Source: Oreocharis arfaki (lineage: Eukaryota > Chordata > Aves > Passeriformes > Paramythiidae). From it: a DNA stretch of 64,000 nucleotides. Of this stretch, positions 1 through 13,472 are shown one piece after another. Under the pieces are notes generated by a model. The model was not told the origin of the DNA, searched no databases, and was given only the letters and a program-made list of their open reading frames with translations. Every line of letters starts with the position of its first letter. Position 1 is the stretch's first letter. The stretch is taken from contig VZRR01009907.1 of NCBI GenBank assembly GCA_013398015.1, positions 1-64,000 on the forward strand, given 5' to 3'. The translations under genes were made by a program, and so were the position numbers.

Positions 1-140
1 CACAGAGGTGAGGCTGACAGGGTGGTAGTTTCCATGGTCCTCCTTTCTACCCTTCATAGATGGGTTCAATATTTCCTTTTCCAGTAACACGGGACTGCAA
101 TGACTTTTCACGGAGTCATGGAGAGTGACTTGGCAACTAC
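1..140 (-). mobile_element. CR1 LINE fragment (reverse transcriptase region), decayed
   Basis: Read on the minus strand, this resembles the CR1 ORF2 stretch that normally encodes the AKPLSII, DWK and EDPGNYRPVSLTS motifs. Here it is degraded to AKSLSM, a Trp-Lys remnant, and a stop-riddled tail. On the plus strand the matching landmarks are 'atggagagtgacttggcaa' and 'ggactgcaatgactttt', both typical of antisense CR1. It continues beyond the left edge, and its inner limit (about 140-200) is uncertain. CR1 is the dominant avian retrotransposon. This copy is dead and lies in the HECTD1 intron. Confidence 0.7.
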
Positions 141-3100
141 AAACAGAAAGGTTGTGGAGTCTCTTGTGGAGATACACAGATTACACTCATAAGCACACAC
201 AGATTCTTTTGACTTGCCGAAGTCCCCCCAGGCCTTATCAGTGCATAAAGTTCCTGAAAAAAACAGACCAGAAAGTACCAGTTCTGTCATTCACACACAG
301 TCTACGTCAATGGTTCAGCCTGTAATAGCAGGCAAGAAGGGTATACGAACACATCCCTGGTGCTTCAGCCAGGATCTTCTCAAACAGGTGGCCGAACAAT
401 TACAGCATACAATTGCCTAGCAGTCATTTCGAAGGACTTCAGTCTTTATGCTGTAGCTAACTTTTCTATCAATAACTGCATACGAACAAAAGGACACAGG
501 TCAGCTTTACAGCGATCACCCTTCAATCCCCAAATCTGCACTAAGCAATGACATGGCACTCCTGTAGTAGAAACTATGAGCATCAGCTCTGTGTTGTCTC
601 AGGGACAAGAACACACCTGTGTGAGTAGTGCCAGAGAAAGAACTAGCAGGGGTAGGTGGGAACACCAGCCCCACAATGAGAGATGGGGTGCAACACCATC
701 AGAGCCATATAGCAAATGCCCAAAGTACACCTATCTCTTCTTTTCAGGCAGCTCCACTGAGGATTTCTCTGTGCCGGCATTTGATCAATAAAAAGAGAGG
801 GAAAGTATTGCCTTTATTCAGTGGGTGGTCTTTATGCCTCAAAATTGTGAAAATGGATTTTCAGAGTAGCCCTTGAGCCTCCACTCAATCCAATCCCAAG
901 TAAAGGCACTAAAGCATAAGCAAGGGGGAAGCATAGGTAAGCCTAAGCAGAGGGGAGAGAAATCCACTGCTTACCTAGAAGAAATTCGAGCAAACGGGGC
1001 AAGCACAGCACCTCTTCAGGACCAGCCCCTCTTTTTAATGAAGCACTAAGTAAGCAAATACAGTCAACACCAGCAGGAATCAAAGAGTGAGTCAGACAAA
1101 TCATGTTATGTATGCATCACTATTGCACCATAATTCCAAGGTAAATCCTTACTGGTTTCCCTAGGCAGGCCAAAATGGATCAAAAGGACCTAAAACTGCT
1201 TCAAATACTTGCTGTGGAAAATTAGGGCCCTTTATAATATAGACCTTACTGCTGTTCCAACAAAGGCTATGCTCAGAACTAAAACGTACTTTGACAGGTA
1301 GTAAAACAAAGCATTCCAGGAGTGTCTATAACACACACAAAGGCTGAACATTGGACTCACCTTTAGAAAACAGTCTACATGGGAAAAACAAAGCTGTCAA
1401 AACTACCTGGGACAGAAGGGAGACTGAGGTCAGAGCTACAGCACTGAATGAACTGATGTGACAGGACAGCAACCAATGGTCAGCTTTAAGTACACTTCCA
1501 TCTACTGACAGATAATGCTTTTGATTTCCAAGAGAAAAATACACAAATAAACCTTCCATTACTGCAAGCATCAACACCCACCAAGGAGAAAAAAAGCTAA
1601 ATGCATAATTTCTAAATCATCCCAATATCAAAACCACATTCACACGTGTTTTATCCAGACCATATATTAACTAAAAGTAATATACCTCAGAAAAAAAGAA
1701 ACTATGACAAAAAAATTCTTAAAGTTGTAGGCAACGAATCACTGTTCACAATGACCTATTTGCAGTGGAACAAGCAAAAAGATAATGGTGAGTTTTCTTT
1801 AATACAGAAAAAACTATTCTTTAATTAGTTTTATTCTTTCAAATCAGAAAATAATGGCAAATAGGTACCTCCGAAGCTCAGGTTTCTATTTAGGCCCTTC
1901 TTCTAATAAACATGAAAATGAAAGAAAAATCTTTTTAGATTTTCATTTCTAGGCAGCTGTATTAACATCACATTGGGCACTTACAAATGTGTACTTTAGA
2001 AGAGTGATTAGGGACTACTTAGTGAATTAATGAGGTCACTCTGTGTTACTCCTTAGTGAAAGACCGACTTCAAGTTAATGAGGTTACTCTACAACCCACA
2101 CTACATCTCTTGCTAATTACTTTAAGTCCTGCAGCTCTCAGTGTCCACCCAACTTCATTCCTGTACTCCCAGGAGAAGAGCCGCTGTTACTTAATATCTT
2201 CCAAGTTTTCCACCCACCATGTTTCAAAGATCTCGCTAAAAGACAGGTTTGTCCAAAATAGGTAATACTCCATATCAATATTTCCCATTTATTTTCTGAT
2301 CTATTAAGATGAGGGCACTAGAGCATTCTCTGTTCCCTGTACTGACATCAAGAAGTAAACCACATTAAAAGGTCCTGATTCTGTATAATTTATATTTAAA
2401 TAAATGTATTAATACTTTCAGTGTTAAAATGAGTTATTAAGTCATAAAGAGCATAATACAAAAATTCTTTAATATATGTTCTTTCTCCGCAAAAAATTTA
2501 CTTGATCTAAAAACGTTTTCTAAATATCATAATCATCCTGATCTCAAGAAAGGCTAAGAAAATTTGTCAGTGTAATTATATTACTACAGAATTTACAGCA
2601 CTACAATCAGCATAACTCCATATGCTGACACACTTCCGAACCTTTACACATACACCCACCTCTTTAGGAACAGAAATACCCACACGGATACAAAATTCTT
2701 AAATAGCTACAGCAGTAAGCTCCTGCCAGAGCTAATCCCTAAACTCTAATGAAGTGACTCAGCTGATTTTACAGCTTGCCAATGTAAAAAGATACCAAGG
2801 AAGTAAAAATAGGCACTGTAAACTCATTTCTGTAACTACATATTTTAATGCACTTAAATCCTTAGCTAAAACAGAAACAATAATGGTGAAGACTACACTA
2901 CTGCCGTGCTTTAAAAAAGCCTGAAAGAAGGAAAAAAAACCCAGTTCAGTTCATCCCCAAAACAGTTAACAACTTCTGCTAGCATTAGGGTGTGTTACTC
3001 AATTCCAAAGTAACCGCTGGATTCGGTTGATGCGGAGCCCCTGGCATGTGACAAAGCCTTCAGCGAAGCCGCCTGGTCCAAGACATGTGACTTGTGGCAG

Positions 3101-6100
3101 AAAACCAAGCTCAGCTGCCTGCCAGCAATAGCTGGATCTTTAATGCATACCATCTGCTGAGACCAGTTAAAAGTGGGAAAAAAGAAATTATATGTGTCTA
3201 CACTACTTAATATATAATGACTTTAAATATAAACTAAAATACCGAAGTTAAATATCATTAGTAACTGTTTTTGAGGGAAAATATACCAGATAAACATTTA
3301 CAACAGTGCGTCACACAACTTTGAAACTTTTAAGAACATCCTGCACAACTGATTTTTCTTAAAGCAAAAGTAGTTTCAACTCATTTTTATTTAATGATTG
3401 TTTCTCCTCTCTGTAGTTCTTTCTAAGGGAAGAGATCTCAGACTTTCCCTCATTGTTTCTTTTGCTGAAAGGCTGCTTTGTTTCCACATATGAACCAAAA
3501 CCAAAAGCAGATTAATCAAGACCATCCACAAGAGAACCCACACACCTGCACTGCCTGTACATATTCTTCTGGATCCATTACCAAAACATATTTTGCACTG
3601 CTTTCATATAATACTGTCACAGTACATAAAAAGTCCAGAAAACATCTACTCATCTATAAGACTTTAAACACATCATACTATATTTTAAAGGTACAAGGAA
3701 AAAGTAACTAAAAATTGACTGGCAATTTAGGAACTTTTACCACAATTACAAAACATTAAAACTTGCACAACTCTGAATCTCTGCTCTTGATTGCAATCAC
3801 AGCTCAGGCCAAAAAAATTAAGCTGGAGAATTAACAATTCCATCCTGTATCCATTCCAGTACAAACTCCACTTTATTAGAAATTAAAAGAAATTAATTTA
3901 GAATTCGAATTTGACATTTAAAAACACTTTCAAGCTTTGTTTTAGCTAAATAAATGACAGAGCTGAACCCTCTTCCGAGAGTTCATTATTAGGCAAGAAA
4001 AAAATTAGTATTAGACATTTAGTATTCAACTACACATTCAATAAATACCAGTTGTGTAAAATGAAATATAAGTAAAATCCATATGAGGAAACAGCTTCCA
4101 CAGGATAGGTAATTTCTGTATTTCTAAATAAATTGTCATTTCATTTATTCCTGAATTTATAAAGGATGTGTTAGGCTGCCTTTTGCATTTTTCAGCATCT
4201 CATAAAAGCTACGCCAAACCTCACGGTAGTAATTCCACATGTTTGTTCTCCAATCTCCAGCATTTTGCAAATGTTTTACAGAAACATAGACCACAATAGC
4301 CAAATAAACTAAAGAATGTGAAACTACAGGTCTTTCTGACTATGATTTCCACTAGTAGCAACCTCAATTGTGCAAACAGATAATGCTTTGAGTACGTATT
4401 ACATCTGTCAACATTTCAAAAGGAAATAAGCAATTAAAACAAAAAGTATGATTTTGTTCGTGTGCCTAAATATGCACATCTCCACATTAGCTTCTACTGG
4501 ATTCCCAGGTGCTCAAAAAAAAAAGAACTGACTTACACAAAAAAACTTCCACTTCCCTATTAGCAATCTACTTAACATCTGTGCTATCTATACCTCTTCC
4601 TAAGAGGCCAGTATTAAAAATCACTTGACCAGTAGTCATGCAAGAAAGGAAGCCCATGTTTTGAAATTCCTGTAACATCTCTTTTATTGGTCTCATCCAA
4701 TCTATTAGGAGCTGACACTTTCAAAAGGTGATTAACCTGCTGCCTTAACATTCTACACCCATCTTTTGCATAGTACTTGCAAGAATCACTTCAGTTGCAT
4801 CTCACACACAAAATTCTGAACAAAACAAAGGATATTTGATGACACTTCTAGAAAATTTTTTTTTTATATGCCACACTGGTAAATAGTGACAACGCGATGA
4901 GTTGTCTGGACTACCCAGAGGCATGGGCTCATTTAAACAAAATATGTTTCAACACATACGAATGTCAAGTTACAGATCTTAGTCTAGGTAATACATCAAG
5001 CCATACCTAAGCAGCAAGCACTCATATCCTTGAAAGCAACTCTGAAGACAGATAATTAAAACCACACTTACTGTACAAAGTTTTGGAAACATCTAACTAC
5101 ACTTGGCATATTAACAGTAAGTCAAAGGCACTACTATAAACAGCATGGATGAAGGCAACACTGGAAAGTATTTCCAAAGAACTTGTAAACTGAAGAACTA
5201 GAGAAGGGGAGGAAGATCAGGAGCTGATGAAATCTTTTGTGTGCAGGTACATTCACAGTAAGAACACTACTGGCTTTTAATCTAAATAGGAAAAGGTGAA
5301 CTGACTGCTGCCTACAGAACGCCTAAGTCTGACCAATTCACACAGAAAAGAGAAAGCAAATTTCAACAACAAAGACAACTTAGGCAGCAGATTTAACGGT
5401 AAAATTAGGTAGGATGCCCTCTCAGAAGCACTAGCTATACATTATGCTCGTATCAAACAAGACACTCAATCCAGTAATAACCACATAAAATATAAGGGCC
5501 AGGACAGAAGAGAGGACGTCAATTTAGACTTAATCTTCCCTTCTGGCCTCTGCAACCATTAAGATTCTCAAAAAAACTAAACAAGGTTAATTAATCTCCA
5601 CAATACCAGTGACAGTGAGGCCATAATTCCCATTTTACAAAGAGCAACCAGAAAGACATTAGTATTTTTAAATTCTTATAACCAAAAAAGAGAAAAAACC
5701 AAAAATAGCAACAACAAAACAACCTTAAAAACCAAGAATAATTCTAAACATTATGTTGTAACAAGATTGCTCCCTGAAAAATATAGAGCATGCCCCTACT
5801 TCCATCTCAGAAAACCACTCTATAATATGCTGAAGACCCCACTATATTGGAGGCCACAGAGTAAATTACTCCAGTGCTGGTATTTCACTGGTGCCATACC
5901 CCTCTGCCTTCATTAAAAGAAGAAAAGCTTAGTAGGAATCACATGAGACTTGCCATTATAAAGGTTACAAAATTTCACTTTGGAGACATGTCTGCATCAG
6001 TTCAAACCAATAATTCACTAAGAACATATGCTTGGCATGTTTTAAAATAATGAAAACTGTAATCTACTGTTGACAGCAATACTTACCCTAATTTACTCAT

Positions 6101-9100
6101 TGCTGCACTTCAGCACAAAAGTGTAACAATGGTCTTTTTTCTTTCCTTAAAATAACAAAATTAGCAAATCTGTAGGTCATAAAATGTGAAACCACCTTAA
6201 TACCAACAGAGCTGCTCTCTCAGCCTGTTAGTTTTTCCACAACTGTCAGACCTGTTAAAGGGCACTTTACTGTCTGAATTACAAAGATGCTTTTAAAGGC
6301 AGCCCAGATTGTAAATATATCCCTGAAAACCAGAACTTCAGATTTCTATCCCTATCTCTAAAAGAAAAACTGTTTTTCCTCTATGTATCTAGCTTTGATT
6401 TACTGGAGTTTTACAATCCTGATAGACAGGAGAATGTAGTTTTAAGCAATCAGGTGGAGGTAAAGCTAAACTGTTCCACGTTAACAGTCTCACTAGCTCG
6501 CATCAACAGGCTTTGGTTCACTAGAATTTCTTCTTATACTTGTTAGCAAATACAAGACAAAGATATATACCTTTTCCCTAGTGAACAGATACTTTGGAAA
6601 GAACAAGGTTTAGTGTGAATTAAAGTAAACATATTTGATCTAAAAAATAAACTGAAAGAATTTTTATTTTACACATTAGAACCCTAAAATATGATCCTTT
6701 GTATAATTTGTTTTTATTTGTCAAATGAGCTGATAACATCTGATAACTTTTTGCTTACCAAATCTGTCAATGCTAAATATACAGAGGTGACTTACAGAAC
6801 AGCCAAAGAGGAAGGTATATTTTCTTCTTCTGAGCATTAATAAGGCCTTTTTCACCTGCTGTGTAAAAAAGGTTTTAAGCAGGTCTTACTTTGTTATACC
6901 AGTGCCTTTTCCTACAACTTTTCATTGTAATTAATTGCTAAGTACTTTTACTCTGACAGACAGCAACAGAAAGCCCAACTAGAAGAGTTCTAATTTTATT
7001 TCATAAAAAAAGTGAAACAATCACACGAGGTGAAAAAGTAATAAACTGAAATACCTATGCAGAAAAGGGTTACATTAATAATGTGAGATTGTAACCAAGA
7101 CCCTCTACATACATTTAAACTGTTACAGGTAATTTAAAAGACAAAAAAAAGCCCATAATTTCAATTAAGTTTATATGAAATGCATTCTTTAAACTCCTGT
7201 TCAAGCGGATTTAATAGCACACAGTTTAACTACAATTTGGGAATAACACTTATAATCACAATAGCTTTGCTATTTTACTCCAACTTAACTACTTAACAGA
7301 AGCTACTGGCTTTTGCTGCTGGTAAAATGCTAGCCATTCTTCATGCCTAGTGACCAGCAGTGTCTGTGACTCATTATCACCAGCAGATGAATATGCCCCT
7401 GATTTTTGTAATGTTAACATATGAGTAACTTCCAAAACAATTTAACTGGATGTAATACGTAAATCTGGGAAGAAGTAAAGAAACATCAATTATTTGGCAG
7501 CACTACCTGTTAATCAGCTGCATACCCCGAAATCTGCTGTGATGCTGCTAGAACTCTGCAAGAACATTATGAAAAGTACCACCCTGCACATGTGCCTGGT
7601 TCCGGTTTTGAGCTGATCTCAAACACTAGTTTCAATATCCATTACTCTTGTACAAAAGCGAATTATTAGCTTTATCATTAGCTATATCATTTCCTTCAGA
7701 ACATATTTGCAAAGTAACCCTGTTATTTTACTGCAAAAATGAAGTGTAAGATTCTGAACCCAACATTACAATACTTTTTTTTCCCTCCAACTTTGTGCTT
7801 TCTTTGCTAAGATTGTGTATTCCTCTTAACTACTTAAGAAAGCAGTGTGGAAACTGTGTTGTGGTTTTAGAGATCGTGGCATAGCATTCATGTCAATATT
7901 TTTAATGCACTCCTGTTTCACAGCTTTGCCAGTCCTCACCATATGCAGCTTTTACTCACCAGATGTACTCCACTAAAATGATGGGCTTTTTCTTAGCTTA
8001 CATCACAAAAGCAAATCATTTCTTATGTACAAGTGGACTAATACTTAATATTTAAAGTCACTCTAAGCTTTGAAAAACATCCCATTTAATTCTCCAAGAA
8101 ACTGACTGTTTTAAAAGTCCATGTAAAAGTTGTTGAGTTTCATAGATGAAAAATTTTCTTTAAAGCTTTGTCAACATTTAACTAATAGCAATAAACAATT
8201 ACAAGATCTTCAAATAACAAGCGCACAGCATCCAAAAACTTGGAAAGGCTGTTCTTACTCAGTAGAAGAAAAAAAATGTGTAAAGTCTAGAGGCTGGTTT
8301 TCTTACCAACAGAAAAATGCATCCATGTTCTCCATCAGGCATGAAGAGAAAATATTTTGAAAATTAGTTCCTGAAAAATGGGGGTTTAGCAGCCCTTCTG
8401 TCACACAGTAAATCTCCTATTTCAGCAAACAATAATTCCTTTAAAAAGCAAGTTGAAAAGTAACTATAAAATATTATTTTTATATTATTACATAATTTAA
8501 TAATTGTTTATATTATGGTAAATGATTATTTTAGTTATACACTCTCAGCACCTGACAATTTTGTCTATTTGAACTGCCACTTGGAAAGATTTTTAAAATA
8601 ATTTTCAATATATCATCTATTTCTTACAAAGTTCCAAAATAAAGTCACCTTGAAACGCAGGCCCCCCTAAGCACCAGAGACAATCACTGAGAACTTCTTC
8701 ACTGAAGACTGTATACCTTTCTCTGCTTCTCCCATATTTCCAGTTATGCAGTTCCACCTCCAGTGCTCATCAGATACCTCTCTACAGTCTGTAACTCACT
8801 GTAACAGCAGAAAACTAACCAAATTCTTAAGCTGGTTTAAAGAGCAGCTTGCACTTGCAGGGAATTATAGGAGTCCAGTAAGCCCTGACAGTGGCAGGAA
8901 GAAGAGTATGGCTGGGAAGGGTGGGTGATAAATGAGAAGAAGGGAGCAAGCTACCCATGTCAGCTCACCAAGTATCACAGTACCAGATCATACACTTCAG
9001 TATATTCACGGAGCCAATAAAAAGTAGCAGTTTTAACATTATTATAACATCACTTCAACAGGCAGAGAACTTTGGCAACTTCTTTCCTTATTTACACTTC

Positions 9101-10773
9101 ATTCTCTTCTGTTTGAGGAAAACTTACAAGAGCAAAAGAAGTAGAGAACTTAGAAGACAAGTAAAATTAAACTATACCAAGACTCAAAAGAAAAATTAAA
9201 ATGCCAAATGGCATTTTAAATATTTCCTCTTTCAGACATAAATAATTTTAAAACCATATCAGTGCAATAACAGAGCATTCATTATGTACACTTTCAGGAA
9301 AAAAAAAAAGACACTTGGACTATTTATTCATTTATATTGAAATAAAAGTCTGTTCTAAATAAGATGCCTAAAACCCACAACTGGTTTATATTTTTAAAAG
9401 TTGACATTTCATTCCTGACTCTCAAATACTCAGAAGACAGCAGAATATCCCGAAGCAGGCAGTTCACTCAGATTCAGATTCATCAGAAAAAAATCATTCT
9501 TAACTACCACGTTTTTTCCAACAACGGTGAATTCTGAGGCTCCACCAGTATCAGTAGCATGAGGATAGACAGAGAAGTCGAATGGATCTCCCTACAGTAA
9601 GGCTCTTCAAGACAAAATTTTACCTGTAAGCTCACCAAGGCAAAGAACAGGCAACTTCAAATTCTGAAGCACTGCACAAAATTGTGCCCAATGTTCTGCA
9701 ACTACTACAAATCCAAATTTTAGAGATGTACGCATTTTACTTTTCGGGTAATAAATGCAGTCATGGGAACAGCTTCTAAGAGGCAAGTCTGAAAACTGTT
9801 TCCTTCAGAGCTACAAAACTAAACAGTGTAAGAGACAGCTACCTTCTCAAATGCTTCTAAATCCACACTCCTAAAAAGCAGGATGTATCTGAAGAACACT
9901 GGCCATATTCTACCATGAAAAGTGACAGCAACAAAAAAAAAACATGGAAAAGAAGAGAGGCAAGAGCAGGAAAATCAGAACTGAAGAAACCAACAAAAAA
10001 AGTAAAAGTTGTGATTGCTTACACTTTTGCTACCTCTTCCAGACTAAGGGTGGGCTCTCAGAGAAAGTAGTGTAACACAAGCACAGCAACACTTGAGTAA
10101 CAGAAGCGATTACATCAGCATTTTGTGCAGTGAGAAATATGAAAAGGATTGAGTGCAGGGACTGTGCTGTATGACTTGTACAAATGCAGCTGAGAAGAAG
10201 GGTGGCATGAACAGCAACATGCTCCAAAGAAGAGGCAAAATATTTGTGTGAACAGTGGTTATTGTCTGTGATTTTTGCTTGGATTTACAGAACTCAAAAG
10301 AAGCTACTATATCTCTTGATAAAAGTATTGTGAGAGTATGGATGCTTAAATATATCTAGGTGATCATCATCATCCTAGTGCAAAAAAAGTTTTTCTCTAC
10401 CAAAAAAAAAACAAATCAAAAACAAAAGAAAACACACACACAAAAACAAATAGAACCAAAACAGGCAAAAAAACCCCCCCAACAACAAACCCCCACAAAT
10501 CCACATCATTTAATTTAAAGAAATGTATTAAGAGCTGCAATCAGCTCCTGTGTCAGAACAAGCACTGCGTATCACCCAAACACCACCACACTTTTAATCA
10601 GACAAGGGTACTTCATGTGACATTAACAGAAACACTTAATTTCAGTGCTCTAAACCGAAGTTCAGTTTCGAAAAACATTTTTGAGGCTGAAGGTTTATAG
10701 GAATGTTAAATATTATATTTAGCTACAGAAAGGGGAAAATAACATTCCATAAACGAAAGCCAAAACTACTTAC
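141..10773 (-). other. HECTD1: HECTD1 intron after the first coding exon
   Basis: This is AT-rich intron with no further HECTD1 exon; I looked for the conserved continuation (CPPRTFLPALCK) and did not find it. Open frames here are short and show no splice-bounded conserved peptide. Contents worth naming are an AT-only stretch around 8,462-8,540, an A/AC-rich low-complexity tract at about 10,380-10,502, and a pair of CATGTGAC boxes at 3,045 and 3,084. No tRNA, small RNA or intact mobile element was recognised. Confidence 0.8.
10380..10502. repeat. A-rich and AC-rich low-complexity tract
   Basis: The stretch is made almost only of A with interspersed C: runs such as AAAAAAAAAACAAATC, a short (CA)n, then CCCCCCC and CCCCC tracts. 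It is simple sequence without coding potential. Its complement has G-tracts separated by T-rich spacers. Confidence 0.85.
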
Positions 10774-10913
10774 GTTTCAAAACAGCGATCCACGTTGTCT
10801 GACATCAGAAGGAGCATGCAAAGCTGTTCCAGTGCTATTAGCTGCATATCCCTTTCATCCCCCTGCCCCATCTGCAGCCATTCCAGCAACGTGTCTGGAT
10901 CCACATCTGCCAT
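10774..10913 (-). CDS. HECTD1: HECTD1, first coding exon (N-terminus only)
   Basis: This exon encodes the first 46 residues of HECTD1 plus two bases of the next codon. The protein reads [20 protein letters not shown], then [20 protein letters not shown] and VDRCFE. I recognise it as the highly conserved start of this roughly 2,600-residue HECT-type E3 ubiquitin ligase. The family has N-terminal helical repeats and ankyrin repeats, SUN-like and MIB domains, and a C-terminal HECT domain; only the extreme N-terminus is here. The start is chosen by that homology and by a strong context (A at -3, G at +4: AAACCATGG). The exon ends GAA AC before a consensus donor GTAAGT, so the intron is phase 2. 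The next exon lies beyond the left edge. The gene is read right to left from the CpG island near 13 kb. Known role: ubiquitination in development and cell adhesion. That is family knowledge and is not visible here. Confidence 0.95.
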
Positions 10914-11047
10914 GGTTTTTTATAAAAAAAAGCCGCTTCCACTTCAATTAAAAAGTACCAAAAATATCCTTTAATTGTTGAAGCCAGACTAACTTCAGCA
11001 CAATTAATTTCTCTCTTCAGGCAGCCTCACGCTTTTGCAGTTTTCAC
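10914..11047 (-). other. HECTD1: HECTD1 5' UTR part of exon 2
   Basis: This is untranslated sequence upstream of the HECTD1 ATG. A strong acceptor lies just beyond it on the minus strand: a long pyrimidine tract ending CTTTGTCTTGCCAG, followed by GTGAAAACTGC. The exon is therefore inferred to start at 11,047. The 134-base leader contains no ATG, so the HECTD1 start is the first AUG of this exon. Directly before the start codon lies a 14-base perfect palindrome (six T, AT, six A). Weaker AG sites inside the leader, for example before GATATTTTTGG, could be used instead. Confidence 0.65.
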
Positions 11048-12589
11048 CTGGCAAGACAAAGTAAAAAAAGTAACCATCACCACAGTCTTGTCATTAAACT
11101 TTCTGTATTTGCTACTCTCTAAAATATGTTTGGGCTGAAATTAGGGAAACTTTCACATATTTTATCAGCAAAGGAGGGGTTTTTTTTAAGCCTTATAAGG
11201 TAATGGGTTTGTTCTGTTTTGAGTATAACTCAAAAAAATTGTGCTTAACCCTTTAGTGTATTCTTAAAGCTAACAGAAAGAAAGTGATGTCTTGCCCATC
11301 CCCTTCTTTTAATATCACTTTATTATAAAGTGTTCAGCTTTATGAGAGATGGATTACCTCCTCATGAAAACATTCAAATACAGAAAGATAGTGAATTTCA
11401 CATTTTAAATAGAAATCCATGAAACAAAAAACTGAGGTGTACAATTACAGACTTGCAGAATCTTTGGAAACCTCTTATGAATCCTTCATCTTGTAAAATA
11501 GCATTCAAACATAAGGTAAATAGGCTTTTTATGCCAAAGGATAAAAAAAGAGAACCTAAGAATCACTTCCATTTCCAAGAGTTGGGGGTTTGTTGGGTTA
11601 TTCGGGGATTTTTTGGAAAAAAATTATTTAATTCATAGCTTTCCAAAAAATCAGGGGAATAACTCAAATAATTCACATACATATAAGGAAAACAACATTA
11701 TTTGGCCCAATGCCATAGTTGGGCATGCTGAAGACCAAAAAAAATCTCTTTAAAATGTTAAGATATTTTTGACATATGTGCTTGCTTTTTACTTTGTGTT
11801 TAACAAAAAGTCATATTCACCTCCCTTGCCTAAGAACACAGAAAACATAACTATTTTCATATAAAAACTAATGGGTTACAAACCAATCCCTCTAAATTAG
11901 ACATACAAGAAAAAAAACCACTTTTAAAATACAGCTTAGAGAAGAAGAATTAGTTTATCAAACTCATATGTAGATATGAAATACTGGACAGTGTCCCCAC
12001 AAACCGGGGGGAGGTGATGTGGGAGGGAGAAGCTTGATCTGGACAAAGTCTGCCTACTTGTTTACTTGCTGCTAATGAGTTAACAGTTAAAAAATAACTC
12101 CATCAAGGGCATGTCTTGGAACAAAAGGGAATCAGAAATTAGTATTATATGAAGAAACACACACTGGATCAGCAATGCTCTTTCACAGTAGCTTCGACTC
12201 AAAGATGTGACAGAAGTACAACAGATAGGATTTTTATATAATTTAGGACCATAATATTGCAGATCACTCAACTACCGCTTGCCGGTTATATATTTGATAT
12301 TATCTTACTCTAAAAACTAATTTAATACTAGTAAATCGATTTTCTGTGTTTTAAACAATGCCTATGATTCGATTCTCCAAGCTGTTTACAGACTGCATTC
12401 CCTGTTCTAATCCTAAATAAAAATACTTTCAGCCAGTAAACGTGCGATCGTATTGTAAGTATTCTACCTCTCCTTAACACGACTAAATCGTTATTTCCGG
12501 GAACGGGGAGATGGGTGATAGCGAGAGAAACAAGAAAATTAAGAGACAGTGAAAGTGGGTAAGTTCGACACAGGCACCTGCTGTTCTCA
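11048..12589 (-). other. HECTD1: HECTD1 5' UTR intron (between CpG island and exon 2)
   Basis: This AT-rich stretch lies between the promoter island and the acceptor at 11,048. No coding exon is seen. A G-rich run on the plus strand (GGGGGTTTGTTGGGTTATTC, then GGGG) lies near 11,584-11,608. The right limit is arbitrary because the exon 1 donor was not identified. Confidence 0.6.
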
Positions 12590-13470
12590 CATCCTAGACG
12601 GGCTGTACAGGAACCACCCCGCAGAACACGGAGCGTGGCCAGGGGCCGGAACTCCCGGGAGAGCCGCACCAGAGCAGGGGCCAGGCCGCAGCCCAACTCA
12701 TCCCGCGCCGCCCGGGCCTGCTCGCACACACCAGGCGGGCCCCAAGCCCGCGCGGCGCTTTGGGCCCCTTCCCCACACGGCGCCGCCCGGGGCAGGGGAG
12801 GCACCGCCTCCCCCTCCTCGCCGCCCCCGCACGGGGCACCCGGTGGCGTGAGGGGCTCCCCGGCAGCGCCGCCCCGCCCTGTCCCCGGCCCCTCGCACAG
12901 ACTTCCCGGCTCCCGCCGCCTCCCCCCCGCCCGCAGCTCCGGCCCGCTCCCTCCCGGCCCGACAGGCCCGGGCAGCGACGCTCGAGTTCCCGGCGAGCCG
13001 CAGGCCGCGCAGGGTGACCCGGCCTGGCTGCTCGGGAAAGGCGCCGTCTCTCAGCGCCGGCCGGAGAGGCCCCGCGCCACCCCCGCCGCTCNNNNNNNNN
13101 NNNNNNNNNNNNNNNNNNAGCCTCTCGCAGCCTCCTCGCCGGAGCCGAGCCCTCCTCAGAGCCGCGCCGACACCGGGGCAGCGGCGCGGCAGTGGCAGCC
13201 CAAGCCCCGCGGCAGGCGGCGGCCAGCGGCATCCATGGCGCTCCGCCCGGTGTGGGGTGGGCGGGCGGAGCAGGAGCCGCGCTCGGGGCGGAGCTGGGGC
13301 GGCCGAGCTGCCGCTGGGGGCGCTGCGGGAGTCTCCGCGGAAGAGGGGCCGCTCCCGCGAGTCCGCTCTGCCCCGCGCCGCCGCTGCGGAACTGGGAGCG
13401 AGGTCTCGGTCGCGGCCTGCCCTGCGAAGGGCCCTCGTCGGCTCAGGTGGCCTTTCCCTGGCTGCGTGGG
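12590..13470 (-). promoter_or_regulatory. HECTD1: CpG island: HECTD1 promoter and probable non-coding exon 1
   Basis: This stretch of about 880 bases is very GC-rich and dense in CpG, in sharp contrast to the AT-rich flanks. It lies about 1.5 kb upstream of HECTD1 exon 2, where the gene's non-coding first exon and transcription start are expected. GC-box motifs (GGGCGG) cluster near 13,255-13,302. An ETS-like CGGAAG lies near 13,340, and a TTTCCGGGA lies just outside the island near 12,495. There is no obvious TATA box. I could not fix the start site or the exon 1 donor; several GT sites are possible. Unbiased CpG islands are often bidirectional, but no plus-strand gene is seen. Long open frames here come from GC-rich composition and run across a run of Ns. 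Confidence 0.85.
13092..13118. other. Assembly gap (27 N) inside the CpG island
   Basis: Twenty-seven undetermined bases interrupt the GC-richest part of the HECTD1 promoter island. Such gaps are typical where short reads fail in GC-rich avian promoters. The true length may differ from 27, and part of exon 1 or the core promoter may be missing. Confidence 0.99.
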
Positions 13471-13472
13471 GA

